Assembly: GCF_018736145.1 (NCBI RefSeq)
Contig: NZ_CP059997.1
Coordinates: forward strand, 2,975,501 to 3,039,500
Length of the DNA stretch: 64,000 bases
Source of the DNA: Amycolatopsis sp. CA-230715
Lineage (GTDB): Bacteria; Actinomycetota; Actinomycetes; Mycobacteriales; Pseudonocardiaceae
Reading direction: 5' to 3'
Below the pieces are notes generated by a model. The model had not been told where the DNA came from. It worked only from the letters and a program-made list of their open reading frames with translations, and searched no databases. Every line of letters begins with the position of its first letter. The stretch's first letter is position 1. Positions 8,056-15,819 of the stretch are shown piece by piece. Made by a program: the position numbers and the translations under genes.

Positions 8056-9504
8056 TCAGGGATGGGAAACGGGGGCACCGTGCGTGGCCGCTGACCGGTA
8101 GTCGGTGTAGGTGTAGGGGTTGTCGAGAACCTTGGTCTCGGGGATGTCCGGGTTCATGCCCTCGCGCCAGGCCCGCTCACCGAGTTCGGCGCGCAGGTAG
8201 TCGACCGTGGCCTCGACCGCACGACGCGCACCGGCCAGATCGACACCGACCAGGCGGTGATCGCGCTTCACGATCCGCCCGTCGACCAGGACCGTGTCGA
8301 CGTCAGCGCGCTGAGCGTGGAGGACGACGTGTCCGTGCGGGTTCAGCAGCGGCGTCATCGCGGGCGAGTCGTCGTTGCGGACGAGCACGAGGTCCGCCTT
8401 CTTCCCGACCTCCACGCCGCCGATCTCGCCGTCCCGCCCGATCGCCCGCGCGCCACCCCGGGTGGCCCATTCGACGACCTGGTCGGCGTGCAGGGAGGCA
8501 TGGGTGACCGTCTCACCGCGAGCGTGCGCCTGGAGGTGTTCGTACGCGCGGTCGGCACCCAGCGTCGTGCGCATGGCGGAGAACAGGTCACCGCTGCAGA
8601 GCACGCAGCTGTCCAGCGACAGCGACACCGGGATGCCGTGGGCTCGCAGGGTGGCCGTCGCCGGGTACCCCTGCCCGGCGCTCTGCTCGCTTTCCGTGGA
8701 CACCGACACCGATCCGCCGGTCGCCGCGATTCGGGCGTAGGAGTCCGCCGAGAGCGTCGCGGCGTGCACGTACACCGTCCTGGCCTCGCCGTAGCCGTGC
8801 TCATGGATCAGTCGCACGGCGTCGTCACCCGTCGCGCCCCAGACTCCGGCGTGCGTGGTCACCGCCAGGTCGAGCTCTCGGGCGACCTCGAATGCGGGCC
8901 GCTCGGGAAAGCTCGGATCGCCGGTGACGTCGAAGGCGATCTGGAAGCCCTCGAGATCGCCGGACCGGCGTGCGAAGAACTCGCGGAACTCGGGGGTGCC
9001 CGTCCAGTTCGCTGGCGCGTCCTGGATGTTGCCGTAGGCCAGCACGTACCTCCCCGGCACCGAGGCGAGCGCGTCGACCGCGGCGTCGGCGTGGTCGATC
9101 GTCTGCAGGCCGTGCGACCAGTCCACGCAGGTGGTGACCCCGGCGTCGATCGCCTCCAGCGCCCCCAGCAGGTTCCCGGCGTGGATGTCCTCCGGCCGGA
9201 ACTTCTTGCCCCAGTTCAGGTAGAACCACACGAAGTACTGCGCGAGCGTCCAGTCGGCGCCGTACCCGCGGGTCGCGGTCTGCCACATGTGCCGGTGGGT
9301 GTCGACCATCCCCGGCATGACGATGCCGCCACGGGCGTCGATCTCGTCGGCGCCGTCGGGAACGACGAGATCGACACCGATGGCGGCGATCCTGCCGTCG
9401 ACCACGAGCACGTCGTGGCCTTCGAGAACCGTGCGGCCGGAATCCATCGTGAGCACCGTCCCGCCTCGGAAGACGGTCGGACGGCGGCGGGTGTTCGCGA
9501 GCAT
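8056..9504 (-). CDS. Amidohydrolase-family (TRZ/ATZ-like) hydrolase or deaminase
   Basis: Metal-dependent hydrolase of 482 aa from the subtype III amidohydrolases (chlorohydrolase, guanine/cytosine deaminase relatives). The first metal pair is in DTHRH (His70, His72), the third ligand in VTTHAGVW, the fourth in TVYVHAATLS, and the catalytic Asp in SLSLDSC. Residues near both termini form the small beta domain. These enzymes deaminate or dehalogenate N-heterocycles. It is the promoter-proximal gene of the four-gene operon and faces the GntR gene. An unusual C-rich turn (SCVLCSGD) follows the catalytic Asp. The substrate is unknown, but an amine- or amide-bearing ring that is later opened by the VOC enzyme is a reasonable inference. 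Confidence 0.92.
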   Translation of the reverse strand: MLANTRRRPTVFRGGTVLTMDSGRTVLEGHDVLVVDGRIAAIGVDLVVPDGADEIDARGGIVMPGMVDTHRHMWQTATRGYGADWTLAQYFVWFYLNWGKKFRPEDIHAGNLLGALEAIDAGVTTCVDWSHGLQTIDHADAAVDALASVPGRYVLAYGNIQDAPANWTGTPEFREFFARRSGDLEGFQIAFDVTGDPSFPERPAFEVARELDLAVTTHAGVWGATGDDAVRLIHEHGYGEARTVYVHAATLSADSYARIAATGGSVSVSTESEQSAGQGYPATATLRAHGIPVSLSLDSCVLCSGDLFSAMRTTLGADRAYEHLQAHARGETVTHASLHADQVVEWATRGGARAIGRDGEIGGVEVGKKADLVLVRNDDSPAMTPLLNPHGHVVLHAQRADVDTVLVDGRIVKRDHRLVGVDLAGARRAVEATVDYLRAELGERAWREGMNPDIPETKVLDNPYTYTDYRSAATHGAPVSHP

Positions 9505-9551
9505 CGGATGGCCCCTCTTCCAGTAGTTCGGTTGACGCTTGAGCCGATAGA

Positions 9552-9577
9552 TTCGAAAGTATCCGAGAACTTTCGAA
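9552..9577. promoter_or_regulatory. Candidate GntR operator between catabolic operon and its regulator
   Basis: A perfect 9-bp inverted repeat, TTCGAAAGT and ACTTTCGAA, with an 8-base spacer lies midway between the amidohydrolase start (9504) and the gntR start (9615). Each arm contains TTCGAA, itself a palindrome. No other gene explains it, so it is the likely binding site for the GntR protein. Confidence 0.7.
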
Positions 9578-9614
9578 ACTTCAACCTGGATTCGTAAACT
9601 GCTAGGATGAGGGC

Positions 9615-10307
9615 ATGACCAAGAGCGGCGGGGCGACCCGCACCGACGGCATCCACCAGGCGTTGCGGGGCGACATCCTCGCCGGTCGGCTGGCGCCGGG
9701 CGACCGGCTCAAGTTCCCGGACCTGGCCGACCGCTACAAGGTGAGCGTCGGCGCCACCCGAGAGGCGCTGACGAGACTGGTCGCCGAGGGACTGGTGGTG
9801 GCGAGGCCGCATCAGGGCTATCTGGTCCGGCCGCTTTCGCATCAGGACCTGGCCGAGCTGACGCAGGCGCGGGCGGAGATCGAATCACTGGTCCTCCGCC
9901 TGTCGGTGGCCGACGGCGACGTGCGCTGGGAGTCCGATGTCGTTGCGGCGCACCACATCCTGGAGCGCGCGCCGTACCGCGACCCGGCGGATCCGGACCA
10001 CCTGGCCGACGAGTGGTCGCGGGCGCACGCGGCCTTCCACCAGGCACTGCTGGCGGGCTGTGGCAACCGGCGGCTGGTCGACACGGCACTGTCGTTGCGG
10101 CAGGAGGCCGAGCTGTACCGGCAGTGGTCGGTGTCCCTCGGCAACGAACCCGGCCGCGACGTCGCCGCCGAGCATCGAGCACTGGTCGACGCCGTTCTCG
10201 CACGCGACGCCAACCACGCGCAGGAACTGCTGCGCGACCACATCACGCACACCACCCGGCTGCTGATCAGCTGCGCGCCCGACCAGCCCAACCAACCGGC
10301 CGGGTGA
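9615..10307 (+). CDS. GntR-family regulator (FCD domain) of the catabolic operon
   Basis: Regulator of 230 aa. The N-terminal winged helix is typical of GntR (IHQALRGDILAGRLAPGDRLKFPDLADRYKVSVGATREALTRLVAEGLV, residues 13-62), and the C-terminal all-helical FCD effector domain has metal/ligand histidines in HAAFHQALLAGCGN and EHRALVDAVLARD. FCD members usually bind carboxylic acids and repress a nearby catabolic operon. It is divergent from the amidohydrolase gene with a 110-bp gap holding the TTCGAAAGT dyad. The effector would be a pathway substrate or product, which would help to define the operon. Confidence 0.93.
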   Translation: MTKSGGATRTDGIHQALRGDILAGRLAPGDRLKFPDLADRYKVSVGATREALTRLVAEGLVVARPHQGYLVRPLSHQDLAELTQARAEIESLVLRLSVADGDVRWESDVVAAHHILERAPYRDPADPDHLADEWSRAHAAFHQALLAGCGNRRLVDTALSLRQEAELYRQWSVSLGNEPGRDVAAEHRALVDAVLARDANHAQELLRDHITHTTRLLISCAPDQPNQPAG

Positions 10308-10358
10308 GCCGAGACTGGTCGACGTCCAGGATTGCGGCGAATTCTTCGGCGATTCCGG

Positions 10359-11240
10359 TCAGGGCTGGATCTTTTCCAGGTCTTCCAGCAGCCGCGGGTG
10401 CTTCGGCTCCCAGCCGAGCGCCTGCCGGGTGTGCGCGCTGGACGCGGGCTGGTCGGTCGCGAAGATCGGGCCGAGCGGGCCGTAGGTCTCCTCCGGCACG
10501 GACTCGACCGGCAGGCCAAGCCGCCTGCCGATGACCTCGGCGATGTCGCGCAGCCGGTCGCCTTCGTCGGACACGGCGTGCCAGGCGGTCCCGGCGGGCG
10601 CCCGCTCGAGAACGAGCCGGAAGAGGACCGCCGCGTCGAGCGCGTGCACGGCGGGCCAGCGCTGCGCGCCGTCACCCGGGTAGCCGGAAATCCCCGTCCG
10701 GCGCGCGTTTCCGGTCAGCAGACCGGCGAATCCGCCCGTGCCGTCGTTGTGCACCGTGCGGGGCAGGCGCACGGACGCGCTCCGGACTCCGCGCGAGGCC
10801 AAGCCCAGCGCGGCGGTGACCGCGACGCTGCGGCCACCGACCGGCCCGCCGGTCGGCAGCGGATCGGCCTCGGTGGCGGCGCGGCCCGGCACGGCCGGCG
10901 TACCCGAGACGGTGACCAGGGGACGATCGCTGCCGACGAGTTCCTCGCCGAGGGTCGCGAGCGCGGCGCTTTCCTCGGCAACGGCCTTGGCCAGCGCTTC
11001 GGGACTGCTGAAGTCGTTGGCGAAGGCCAGGTGGATCACCCCGTCCGCCTTGGCGACGCCGTCGCGGAGGACGTCGGAGTCGGCGAGCGCGCCCCGGATC
11101 GGCTCGGCGCCCGCCGTCTTCGCCGCCAGCGCGGAGGCGTCGGAACGGGCGAGGGCGAGGACGGTGTGGTCGTTGGCGAGCAGTTCGGCGACGACGGCGG
11201 ACCCGATCAGGCCGGTGCCGCCGGTGACGAAAACGCGCAT
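10359..11240 (-). CDS. NAD(P)-dependent epimerase/dehydratase-like SDR
   Basis: Extended or atypical short-chain dehydrogenase of 293 aa. The cofactor motif GGTGLIG is at residues 7-13 and a second nucleotide-contact region is IHLAFAND near residue 68. The usual YxxxK catalytic pair is not evident (the region around VAVTAALGLASRGV lacks the tyrosine), as in the NAD-dependent epimerase subgroup of unknown reaction. ATG 11240 has AGAGG 5 bases upstream. It is transcribed alone, away from the GntR gene, and two closely related dyad sites lie just upstream, so it is probably controlled by a TetR-type repressor encoded outside the immediate neighbourhood. Confidence 0.85.
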   Translation of the reverse strand: MRVFVTGGTGLIGSAVVAELLANDHTVLALARSDASALAAKTAGAEPIRGALADSDVLRDGVAKADGVIHLAFANDFSSPEALAKAVAEESAALATLGEELVGSDRPLVTVSGTPAVPGRAATEADPLPTGGPVGGRSVAVTAALGLASRGVRSASVRLPRTVHNDGTGGFAGLLTGNARRTGISGYPGDGAQRWPAVHALDAAVLFRLVLERAPAGTAWHAVSDEGDRLRDIAEVIGRRLGLPVESVPEETYGPLGPIFATDQPASSAHTRQALGWEPKHPRLLEDLEKIQP

Positions 11241-11254
11241 GGGAACCTCTTCCG

Positions 11255-11283
11255 CTTGTGATGGGACTTTGTCTCATCACAAG
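11255..11283. promoter_or_regulatory. Operator-like dyad 1 upstream of the SDR gene
   Basis: Arms CTTGTGATGGGAC (11255-11267) and GTCTCATCACAAG (11271-11283) pair at 12 of 13 positions around TTT. The form ATGRGAC-N3-GTCTCAT is typical of TetR operators. It lies 15 bp upstream of the SDR start codon. Confidence 0.6.
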
Positions 11284-11297
11284 CGTACTCCAGCGAC

Positions 11298-11315
11298 GAG
11301 ACAAAGTCCCATCAC
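11298..11315. promoter_or_regulatory. Operator-like dyad 2 (inverted copy of dyad 1 core)
   Basis: GAGACAAAGTCCCATCAC is the exact reverse complement of 11258-11275 (18 of 18 bases). Two inverted copies 22 bp apart can act as paired operators or, in RNA, as one 18-bp stem after the upstream VOC gene. I favour operators because each copy is itself nearly symmetric. Confidence 0.55.
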
Positions 11316-11365
11316 TCGTCCGGCTAGGGTTGAGTCCCGACCAACGCCAGCGCGACCGGACCTGA

Positions 11366-11800
11366 TCAGCCGAGTTCCTCTGCGAGCCCGACGATGAAGC
11401 CGCCGGGGCCGCGGACGTAGCAGAGCAGGCAGTAGTCCTGGTAGCGAACCACTTCACCGACGAGCTCGGCGCCGTGCGAGCGCAGGCGGGCCAGCACGTC
11501 CTCGATGTCGTCGACGGCGAACATCATGCGGCTGAAGCCTGGGCTGTTCACCGCCTTCGGCCCGGCATCGGCGGCCACCGGCGTGTGGAACTTCGACAGC
11601 TCCACACGCCCGTGGCCGTCCGGGGTCTTCACCACGGCGATGTCCGCCCTGACCTCGTCCAGCCCGAGGACCGCACCCACCCACGGGCCCTCGACCACGT
11701 TCTTCCCGTCGAGTTCCAGGCCCAGTTCCTGGAAGAAAGCGATCGCGGCGTCGAGGTCTTCGACGACGAGGAGGACGTTGTCCATCCGCCGGACTGCCAT
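11366..11800 (-). CDS. VOC-family (glyoxalase/bleomycin-resistance-like) protein
   Basis: Small VOC-fold protein of 144 aa: DNVLLVVEDLDAAIAFFQELGLEL opens the first beta-alpha-beta module and FSRMMFAVDDIEDVLARLRSHGAELVGEV the second. An ending VRGPGGFIVGLAEELG carries a glycine/isoleucine where metal-binding members usually have a Glu (PDGxxxEL), so it may lack the fourth metal ligand. Candidate roles are glyoxalase-like isomerase, drug-binding protein or unknown. ATG 11800 is the first of two methionines. It follows the cysteine-dioxygenase-like gene by 99 bp on the same strand and may be co-transcribed with it. Confidence 0.85.
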   Translation of the reverse strand: MAVRRMDNVLLVVEDLDAAIAFFQELGLELDGKNVVEGPWVGAVLGLDEVRADIAVVKTPDGHGRVELSKFHTPVAADAGPKAVNSPGFSRMMFAVDDIEDVLARLRSHGAELVGEVVRYQDYCLLCYVRGPGGFIVGLAEELG

Positions 11801-11899
11801 GGCAGGCTCCTTCGTTCGGTACGGCCGCGGTGGCCGGATCTGCCCCGGGGACGGAACCGGGGAGCCGTTCTCGACATCCGCGGCCGAGAAAACTTTTCG

Positions 11900-12424
11900 T
11901 CAGGTGCGCAACTGGTAGGTGCGGCGCACGCTGGTGCCCTGGCTGAGATCCGCGCCGTAGACGTGCAGGGTGATGGCGACCTCGTCGCCGGTGTTGTGCA
12001 CCTGGTGGATGTCGTCGGGCGGCGCGACGCCGCTGACCGAGCCGGCGGGGCGCTCCCGCCGCCCGATCCGCACCAGCCGGTCGCCGTCGATGTCGAAGAT
12101 GCTTTCCGTCTCGGTTCCTTGCAGGACAAGGAAAGAGCACCACACGAGGTGGTCGTGGATCTCGGTGGCCTGGCCGGGCCGCCACACCACGGCGGAGATC
12201 GAGAAACCGGGCTCGGCGTGCAGCGTGTGGCGCGTGTACCCGTCGGCGGATCCCGCGCGTTCCGCCGAGGTGAGCAGGCGCGCGGTCGGGTTCAGCGCGA
12301 GGAGGACGTCGGCGACGCGTCGCGCGGTGGCGACGGCATCGGCGCTTTCCTTGGTGCGTAAGCGGATTTGGTCGATCAGGTCCGCGAGGCCGGGTCTCGA
12401 TCGGAGGTCGGATGCGGTGGCCAT
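11900..12424 (-). CDS. Cysteine-dioxygenase-type (thiol dioxygenase) cupin
   Basis: Cupin of 174 aa matching the CDO type I family, which adds O2 to cysteine or 3-mercaptopropionate to give the sulfinate. The iron ligands are seen in EIHDHLVWC (two histidines) and, in the second cupin motif, DIHQVHN followed by ALTLHVYG-like ITLHVYGADL. The Cys of HLVWCSF corresponds to the position near the Cys-Tyr crosslink region. ATG 12424 is chosen because GGGAGAG lies 5 bases upstream and the family start follows. It is divergent from a LysR gene across a 94-bp gap, suggesting direct control. Substrate choice (cysteine versus another thiol) cannot be fixed by eye. Confidence 0.87.
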   Translation of the reverse strand: MATASDLRSRPGLADLIDQIRLRTKESADAVATARRVADVLLALNPTARLLTSAERAGSADGYTRHTLHAEPGFSISAVVWRPGQATEIHDHLVWCSFLVLQGTETESIFDIDGDRLVRIGRRERPAGSVSGVAPPDDIHQVHNTGDEVAITLHVYGADLSQGTSVRRTYQLRT

Positions 12425-12518
12425 CGTGCTCTCCCTTCCGTATGCCTCCCATCCTGGTGAGCGGTTCACATGACGTCCAATGCCAACCTTCTCTCAGTCG
12501 CATAAGTACTCTTGATAC

Positions 12519-13382
12519 ATGCTGAGCCTGGCCCAACTCACCGTGCTGGCCGCGGTCGCCCGGCACGGCTCGGTGACCGAAGCGGCGAAGGAACTGCACT
12601 ACACCCAGCCCGCGGTGAGCCACCACCTCGCGCGGCTGGAAACGGCCACCGGCGCGAAACTGGTCCAACGGGTCGGCCGCGGCATCCGGCTCACCCCCGA
12701 AGGAGAGCTGCTGGCCGCCCGCGCCAGCGAAATCGTCGGCCGCGTCGATGCCGCGTCGACCGAACTGGCCGCGCGGGTCGGCTTGCGGGCGGGGCGGGTG
12801 CGGATGGCCGGGTTCCAGTCGATCCTGAGCACCGTCGTCCCCGAGGCGGCCGCCGCGCTGGCCCGCGCGCATCCCGGGATCGAGCTGGGACTCGTCGACG
12901 AACACCCGGTCGAAGCACTGCGCCTGCTGCGCGCGGGCCGCATCGACGTCGCGCTGATCTTCCGGTACGCCGACACCCCGCGCGAGGACGACGGGCTCCG
13001 GCTGGTCCACCTCTTCGACGACCCGATGTACCTGGTCACCTACGAGCCGGGGCAGAGGATCACCGACCACCGCGAATCCACCTGGATCGGCGGGTGCGCG
13101 CGGTGCCAGGACGAGCTGCTCACGATCTGCCGCCGCGCGGGTTTCGCGCCGCGCATCTCGTTGGTCAGCGACGACATGGTGGTGATGCAGGCACTCGTCG
13201 CCGCGCGCATGGGCGTCACCACACTGCCGGGGCTCGCCCTCCACGCGCACCGGGCGCCCGGCATCCACACCACCGAACTCCCCGAGCACCCCCGCCAGAT
13301 CTACGCCGTCACCTACGGCGACCCGCCCGATCCGCCCGCCACCACCGCGCTCATCGACGCCATCCAGGCCAGCATCCGCTAG
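12519..13382 (+). CDS. LysR-family transcriptional regulator
   Basis: Regulator of 287 aa with the standard LysR layout: an N-terminal winged HTH (QLTVLAAVARHGSVTEAAKELHYTQPAVSHHLARLE, residues 6-41) and a two-lobe periplasmic-binding-like effector domain from about residue 90. A short cysteine pair (GGCARCQDELLTIC) lies in the effector domain; such cysteines could sense thiols or redox state, which would suit the divergent thiol dioxygenase gene, but this is inference. The likely -10 region lies within 20 bp of the ATG, so the leader is short. It runs toward, and ends 12 bp from, the convergent SDR gene. Confidence 0.92.
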   Translation: MLSLAQLTVLAAVARHGSVTEAAKELHYTQPAVSHHLARLETATGAKLVQRVGRGIRLTPEGELLAARASEIVGRVDAASTELAARVGLRAGRVRMAGFQSILSTVVPEAAAALARAHPGIELGLVDEHPVEALRLLRAGRIDVALIFRYADTPREDDGLRLVHLFDDPMYLVTYEPGQRITDHRESTWIGGCARCQDELLTICRRAGFAPRISLVSDDMVVMQALVAARMGVTTLPGLALHAHRAPGIHTTELPEHPRQIYAVTYGDPPDPPATTALIDAIQASIR

Positions 13383-13394
13383 AGACGTTCGCCG

Positions 13395-14129
13395 TCAGCG
13401 GTCGAAAAGCCCTTCCGGGACGACCTTTTCCTCGGGCTTCCGGTCGCCGTGCATAGTCCACAGCAGTTCGGCCAGCTCGCCGGGATCGGCGGCGGGCAGG
13501 TCGAGCACCGGCTCGCCCGCCGCGCGCAGTTCCTGGAACCGTGCCTCGTAAGGGGTTCCGAGGATGCGCGCGCCGATGTAGAGCATGCCGACGTACACGC
13601 CCCGGTCGGCGACCTCGGCCGCGAGGGACTGGAGGTAGTGGCGCTGGGCGGCCAGCGCGGGCGTCCAGCCGCTCATGTTCGGGAGCCCGTGGACGGCGGC
13701 GGCGCCCTGCGCGCTGAGGATCGCGCCGTCGCCACGGTCGAGCATGGCGGGGAGGAATTCGCGGACCAGCTCGACCAGGGTGTAGAGCGTCATCGGCATC
13801 AGCGCGCGCAGCCGCTCGGCGCGCAGGTCGGCGGCGGCGACGAAATCCGGGTCCGTGGCGGGTCCATAGTAGACAGCCGCGGGATCGCCGACCTTCGCGC
13901 GGATCCGGGCGGCGAGATCGGGAACGCGTTCGGTGTCGGAAAGATCGCCCGTCACTACGTGCGCGGTGACGCCCTGTGCGGTCAGCTCCCCGGCGAACTC
14001 GTCCAATGGGCCGTGGCGGCGCGCGACGAGGACGACTTCGTACCCGGCTTTCCCGTACCGGCGGGCGACCGCCCTGCCCACACCGGGACCGGCTCCGAAC
14101 ACCGCGATGGCTTTGTGCGTGTTGGTCAT
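13395..14129 (-). CDS. Short-chain dehydrogenase/reductase
   Basis: Protein of 244 aa with a Rossmann start (AIAVFGAGPGVGRAVARRYGKAGYEVVLVAR, glycine motif GAGPGVG) and the NAD(P)-dependent SDR pattern of alternating strands. The usual NNAG is replaced by YYGPA and the catalytic YxxxK is not clear (LSAQGAAAVHGLPNMSG follows the serine strand), so it may be an atypical SDR with altered or no activity. ATG 14129 begins MTNTHKA. It stands alone, divergent from the AraC gene with an 80-bp gap, and may be an AraC target. Function unknown beyond family. Confidence 0.85.
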   Translation of the reverse strand: MTNTHKAIAVFGAGPGVGRAVARRYGKAGYEVVLVARRHGPLDEFAGELTAQGVTAHVVTGDLSDTERVPDLAARIRAKVGDPAAVYYGPATDPDFVAAADLRAERLRALMPMTLYTLVELVREFLPAMLDRGDGAILSAQGAAAVHGLPNMSGWTPALAAQRHYLQSLAAEVADRGVYVGMLYIGARILGTPYEARFQELRAAGEPVLDLPAADPGELAELLWTMHGDRKPEEKVVPEGLFDR

Positions 14130-14210
14130 GCCTAGAAGCAAACCGCAGCAAGGCAAGACGATCCATGGGCGAACGTCGAAAATTCCTTTGCCAGCGTCTA
14201 CCGTGGCAGA

Positions 14211-15140
14211 GTGGACGTGCTGACCGATCTGCTGCGCCGGGCCCGCGCCAGTACCGCGATGGTCCGGCAGCTGATCTCGCGGCCGCCGTGGTCGGTGACC
14301 TACGCCGACGCTCACCCGCTGACGGTGCTGACCACGCTCGGCGGCCCCGCGTGGATCCGGCTCGGCGGCGCGGAAGCCGTGCGGCTCGCCGCCGGGGACA
14401 TCGCGCTGGTCACCGGGCCCGGCGAGTGCACGATCGCCGACGATCCCGCCACCGCGCGCCAGTTCACCGTCCGCGGCGGCCACAAGTACCTGCCCAGCGG
14501 CGAACGAGCGGAGGGCCACGCGACGCTGGCGCCGCGCACCTACGGCGACGGTCTGCCCGGGGCGACGACGATGCTGCGCGCCGCCTACGAACTCCACGGC
14601 GACGTCGGCACGCGGCTGCTCGCGCTGCTGCCGCCGCTCGCGGTGGTCCCGGCCGGACCGCGCACCGGCGCGGCGCTGGACCTGCTCACCGCCGAGGTCT
14701 CCCGCGACGAACCCGGCCAGGACGCGGTGCTCGCCAGGGTGCTGGATCTGGTGCTGGTACTGGCTTTGCGGGCGTGGTGCGCCGAATCGGCGGCACTGCC
14801 CGCCTGGTACCGGGCGCTCGGCGATCCGGCGATCGGCGAAGCGCTGCGCCTGCTGCACACCGATCCCGCGCGCCGGTGGACGGTCGCCGAACTGGCCACC
14901 GGAGCCGGGTTGTCCCGCGCCGCGTTCGCCGCGCGGTTCACCTCGCTGGTCGGCGAACCACCGCTCGCCTACCTGACCGGCTGGCGGATGACGCTGGCCG
15001 CGGATCTGTTGCGGGACACCGAAAAAACGGTCGCGGCGGTGGCGGGCGAGGTCGGCTACGCGGACGCGTTCGCGTTCAGCGTGGCGTTCAAACGCGCCCG
15101 CGGCCTGAGCCCTTCGACGTGGCGCCGCGAGGAACGCTGA
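14211..15140 (+). CDS. AraC-family regulator with cupin-type sensor domain
   Basis: Regulator of 309 aa. The first 170 residues form a cupin-like effector domain of the AraC_binding_2/cupin_6 kind (MDVLTDLLRRARASTAMVRQ, then GPGECTIADDP). Residues about 205-305 hold the two AraC helix-turn-helix units (RWTVAELATGAGLSRAAFAARFTSLVGEPPLAYLTGWRM and VAAVAGEVGYADAFAFSVAFKRARGLSPSTWRR). The GTG start at 14211 gives MDVLTDLL, the common beginning of this subfamily. It is divergent from an SDR gene, which is the likely target. Its last 53 bp overlap the 3' end of the convergent tetR gene. Confidence 0.92.
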   Translation: MDVLTDLLRRARASTAMVRQLISRPPWSVTYADAHPLTVLTTLGGPAWIRLGGAEAVRLAAGDIALVTGPGECTIADDPATARQFTVRGGHKYLPSGERAEGHATLAPRTYGDGLPGATTMLRAAYELHGDVGTRLLALLPPLAVVPAGPRTGAALDLLTAEVSRDEPGQDAVLARVLDLVLVLALRAWCAESAALPAWYRALGDPAIGEALRLLHTDPARRWTVAELATGAGLSRAAFAARFTSLVGEPPLAYLTGWRMTLAADLLRDTEKTVAAVAGEVGYADAFAFSVAFKRARGLSPSTWRREER

Positions 15141-15732
15141 TCCCCGCGCCGACGAGCACGGCCCGCACGTCCTCGGCGAAGCCCTCGGTGTCGTCGAGTC
15201 CAAACGCGACACGTTGGAGCACGAAACCGTGCAACAGCGCCATGACCACCCTGCTGCCGCGTTCGGGTTCGAGCGCGGCGGGCACGGTCCCGGCGGCCTG
15301 GCCGCGGCGGAGCACCTCGGCGATCTTCCGCCGGACGTCCTCGAACCCGTCGGCGGCGCGCTCGCGCAGGGTGTCGTTCGTGAGCAGCTCGCTCCAGACC
15401 TGAACGCCGCAGCGCAGCAGTTCGTCGTCCCCCGTCGCGTCGGCGGCGCCGATCGACGCGGCCACGAGATCGGCGACGGCGGGCGTCTCCTCGGCGTCGA
15501 CCAGCCGCACGATCGGCGCGAAGATCGCGCGGAAGGCGTCACCGGCCAGTTCGAGGATGATCTCTTCCTTGCCGGCGAAGTACCGGTACGGGGCCCCGAC
15601 GGAAACACCGGCCTCCTTCGCGATGTCCGGCATCGAGGTCTGGTGGAACCCGGTGCGCGCGAAACGGCGGCGCGCCGCCGCCACGATCTCGGCACGCCGT
15701 TCCGCGCGGTGCTCCTCGGTGATCCGCGGCAT
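15088..15732 (-). CDS. TetR-family regulator facing the decarboxylase-like gene
   Basis: Repressor of 214 aa. The HTH is at residues about 27-50 (TSMPDIAKEAGVSVGAPYRYFAGKEEIIL). The C-terminal domain is of the AcrR type (ERGSRVVMALLHGFVLQRV). ATG 15732 starts MPRITEEHRAERR; a longer frame reaches 15777 but would include the operator region. The gene faces the gene at 15820 across 87 bp that contain two CATTC/GAATG dyads, one close to each start codon, so it probably represses both itself and the divergent gene. The 3' end overlaps the convergent araC gene. Confidence 0.92.
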   Translation of the reverse strand: MPRITEEHRAERRAEIVAAARRRFARTGFHQTSMPDIAKEAGVSVGAPYRYFAGKEEIILELAGDAFRAIFAPIVRLVDAEETPAVADLVAASIGAADATGDDELLRCGVQVWSELLTNDTLRERAADGFEDVRRKIAEVLRRGQAAGTVPAALEPERGSRVVMALLHGFVLQRVAFGLDDTEGFAEDVRAVLVGAGISVPRGATSKGSGRGRV

Positions 15733-15749
15733 CGGCCGACCTCCAAAAT

Positions 15750-15761
15750 GAATGACCATTC
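15750..15761. promoter_or_regulatory. Candidate TetR site near its own start
   Basis: GAATGACCATTC has 5-bp symmetric arms around AC. It lies 18 bp upstream of the tetR ATG and shares GAATG-NN-CATTC with the site at 15786-15801. Confidence 0.6.
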
Positions 15762-15785
15762 GCCTTGACGGTACCACCCGTCATA

Positions 15786-15801
15786 GTGAATGCTCATTCA
15801 C
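15786..15801. promoter_or_regulatory. Candidate TetR site in front of the decarboxylase-like gene
   Basis: GTGAATGCTCATTCAC is a 16-bp palindrome broken only at its two central bases. It lies 19 bp upstream of ATG 15820 and repeats the core of the 15750-15761 site. Confidence 0.68.
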
Positions 15802-15819
15802 GGATGAGAGGAGCGGACC

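Noticed and set aside
12425..12518. A defined LysR box (T-N11-A) between the LysR and thiol dioxygenase genes
   Set aside because: Several weak candidates exist, but none is clearly symmetric; choosing one would be arbitrary.
13395..15797. A minus-strand open frame of 800 codons across the SDR, AraC and TetR genes
   Set aside because: It is an antisense/shadow frame: only its last 244 codons match a family (the SDR), while the rest is low-complexity Arg/Gly-rich translation opposite the AraC gene.
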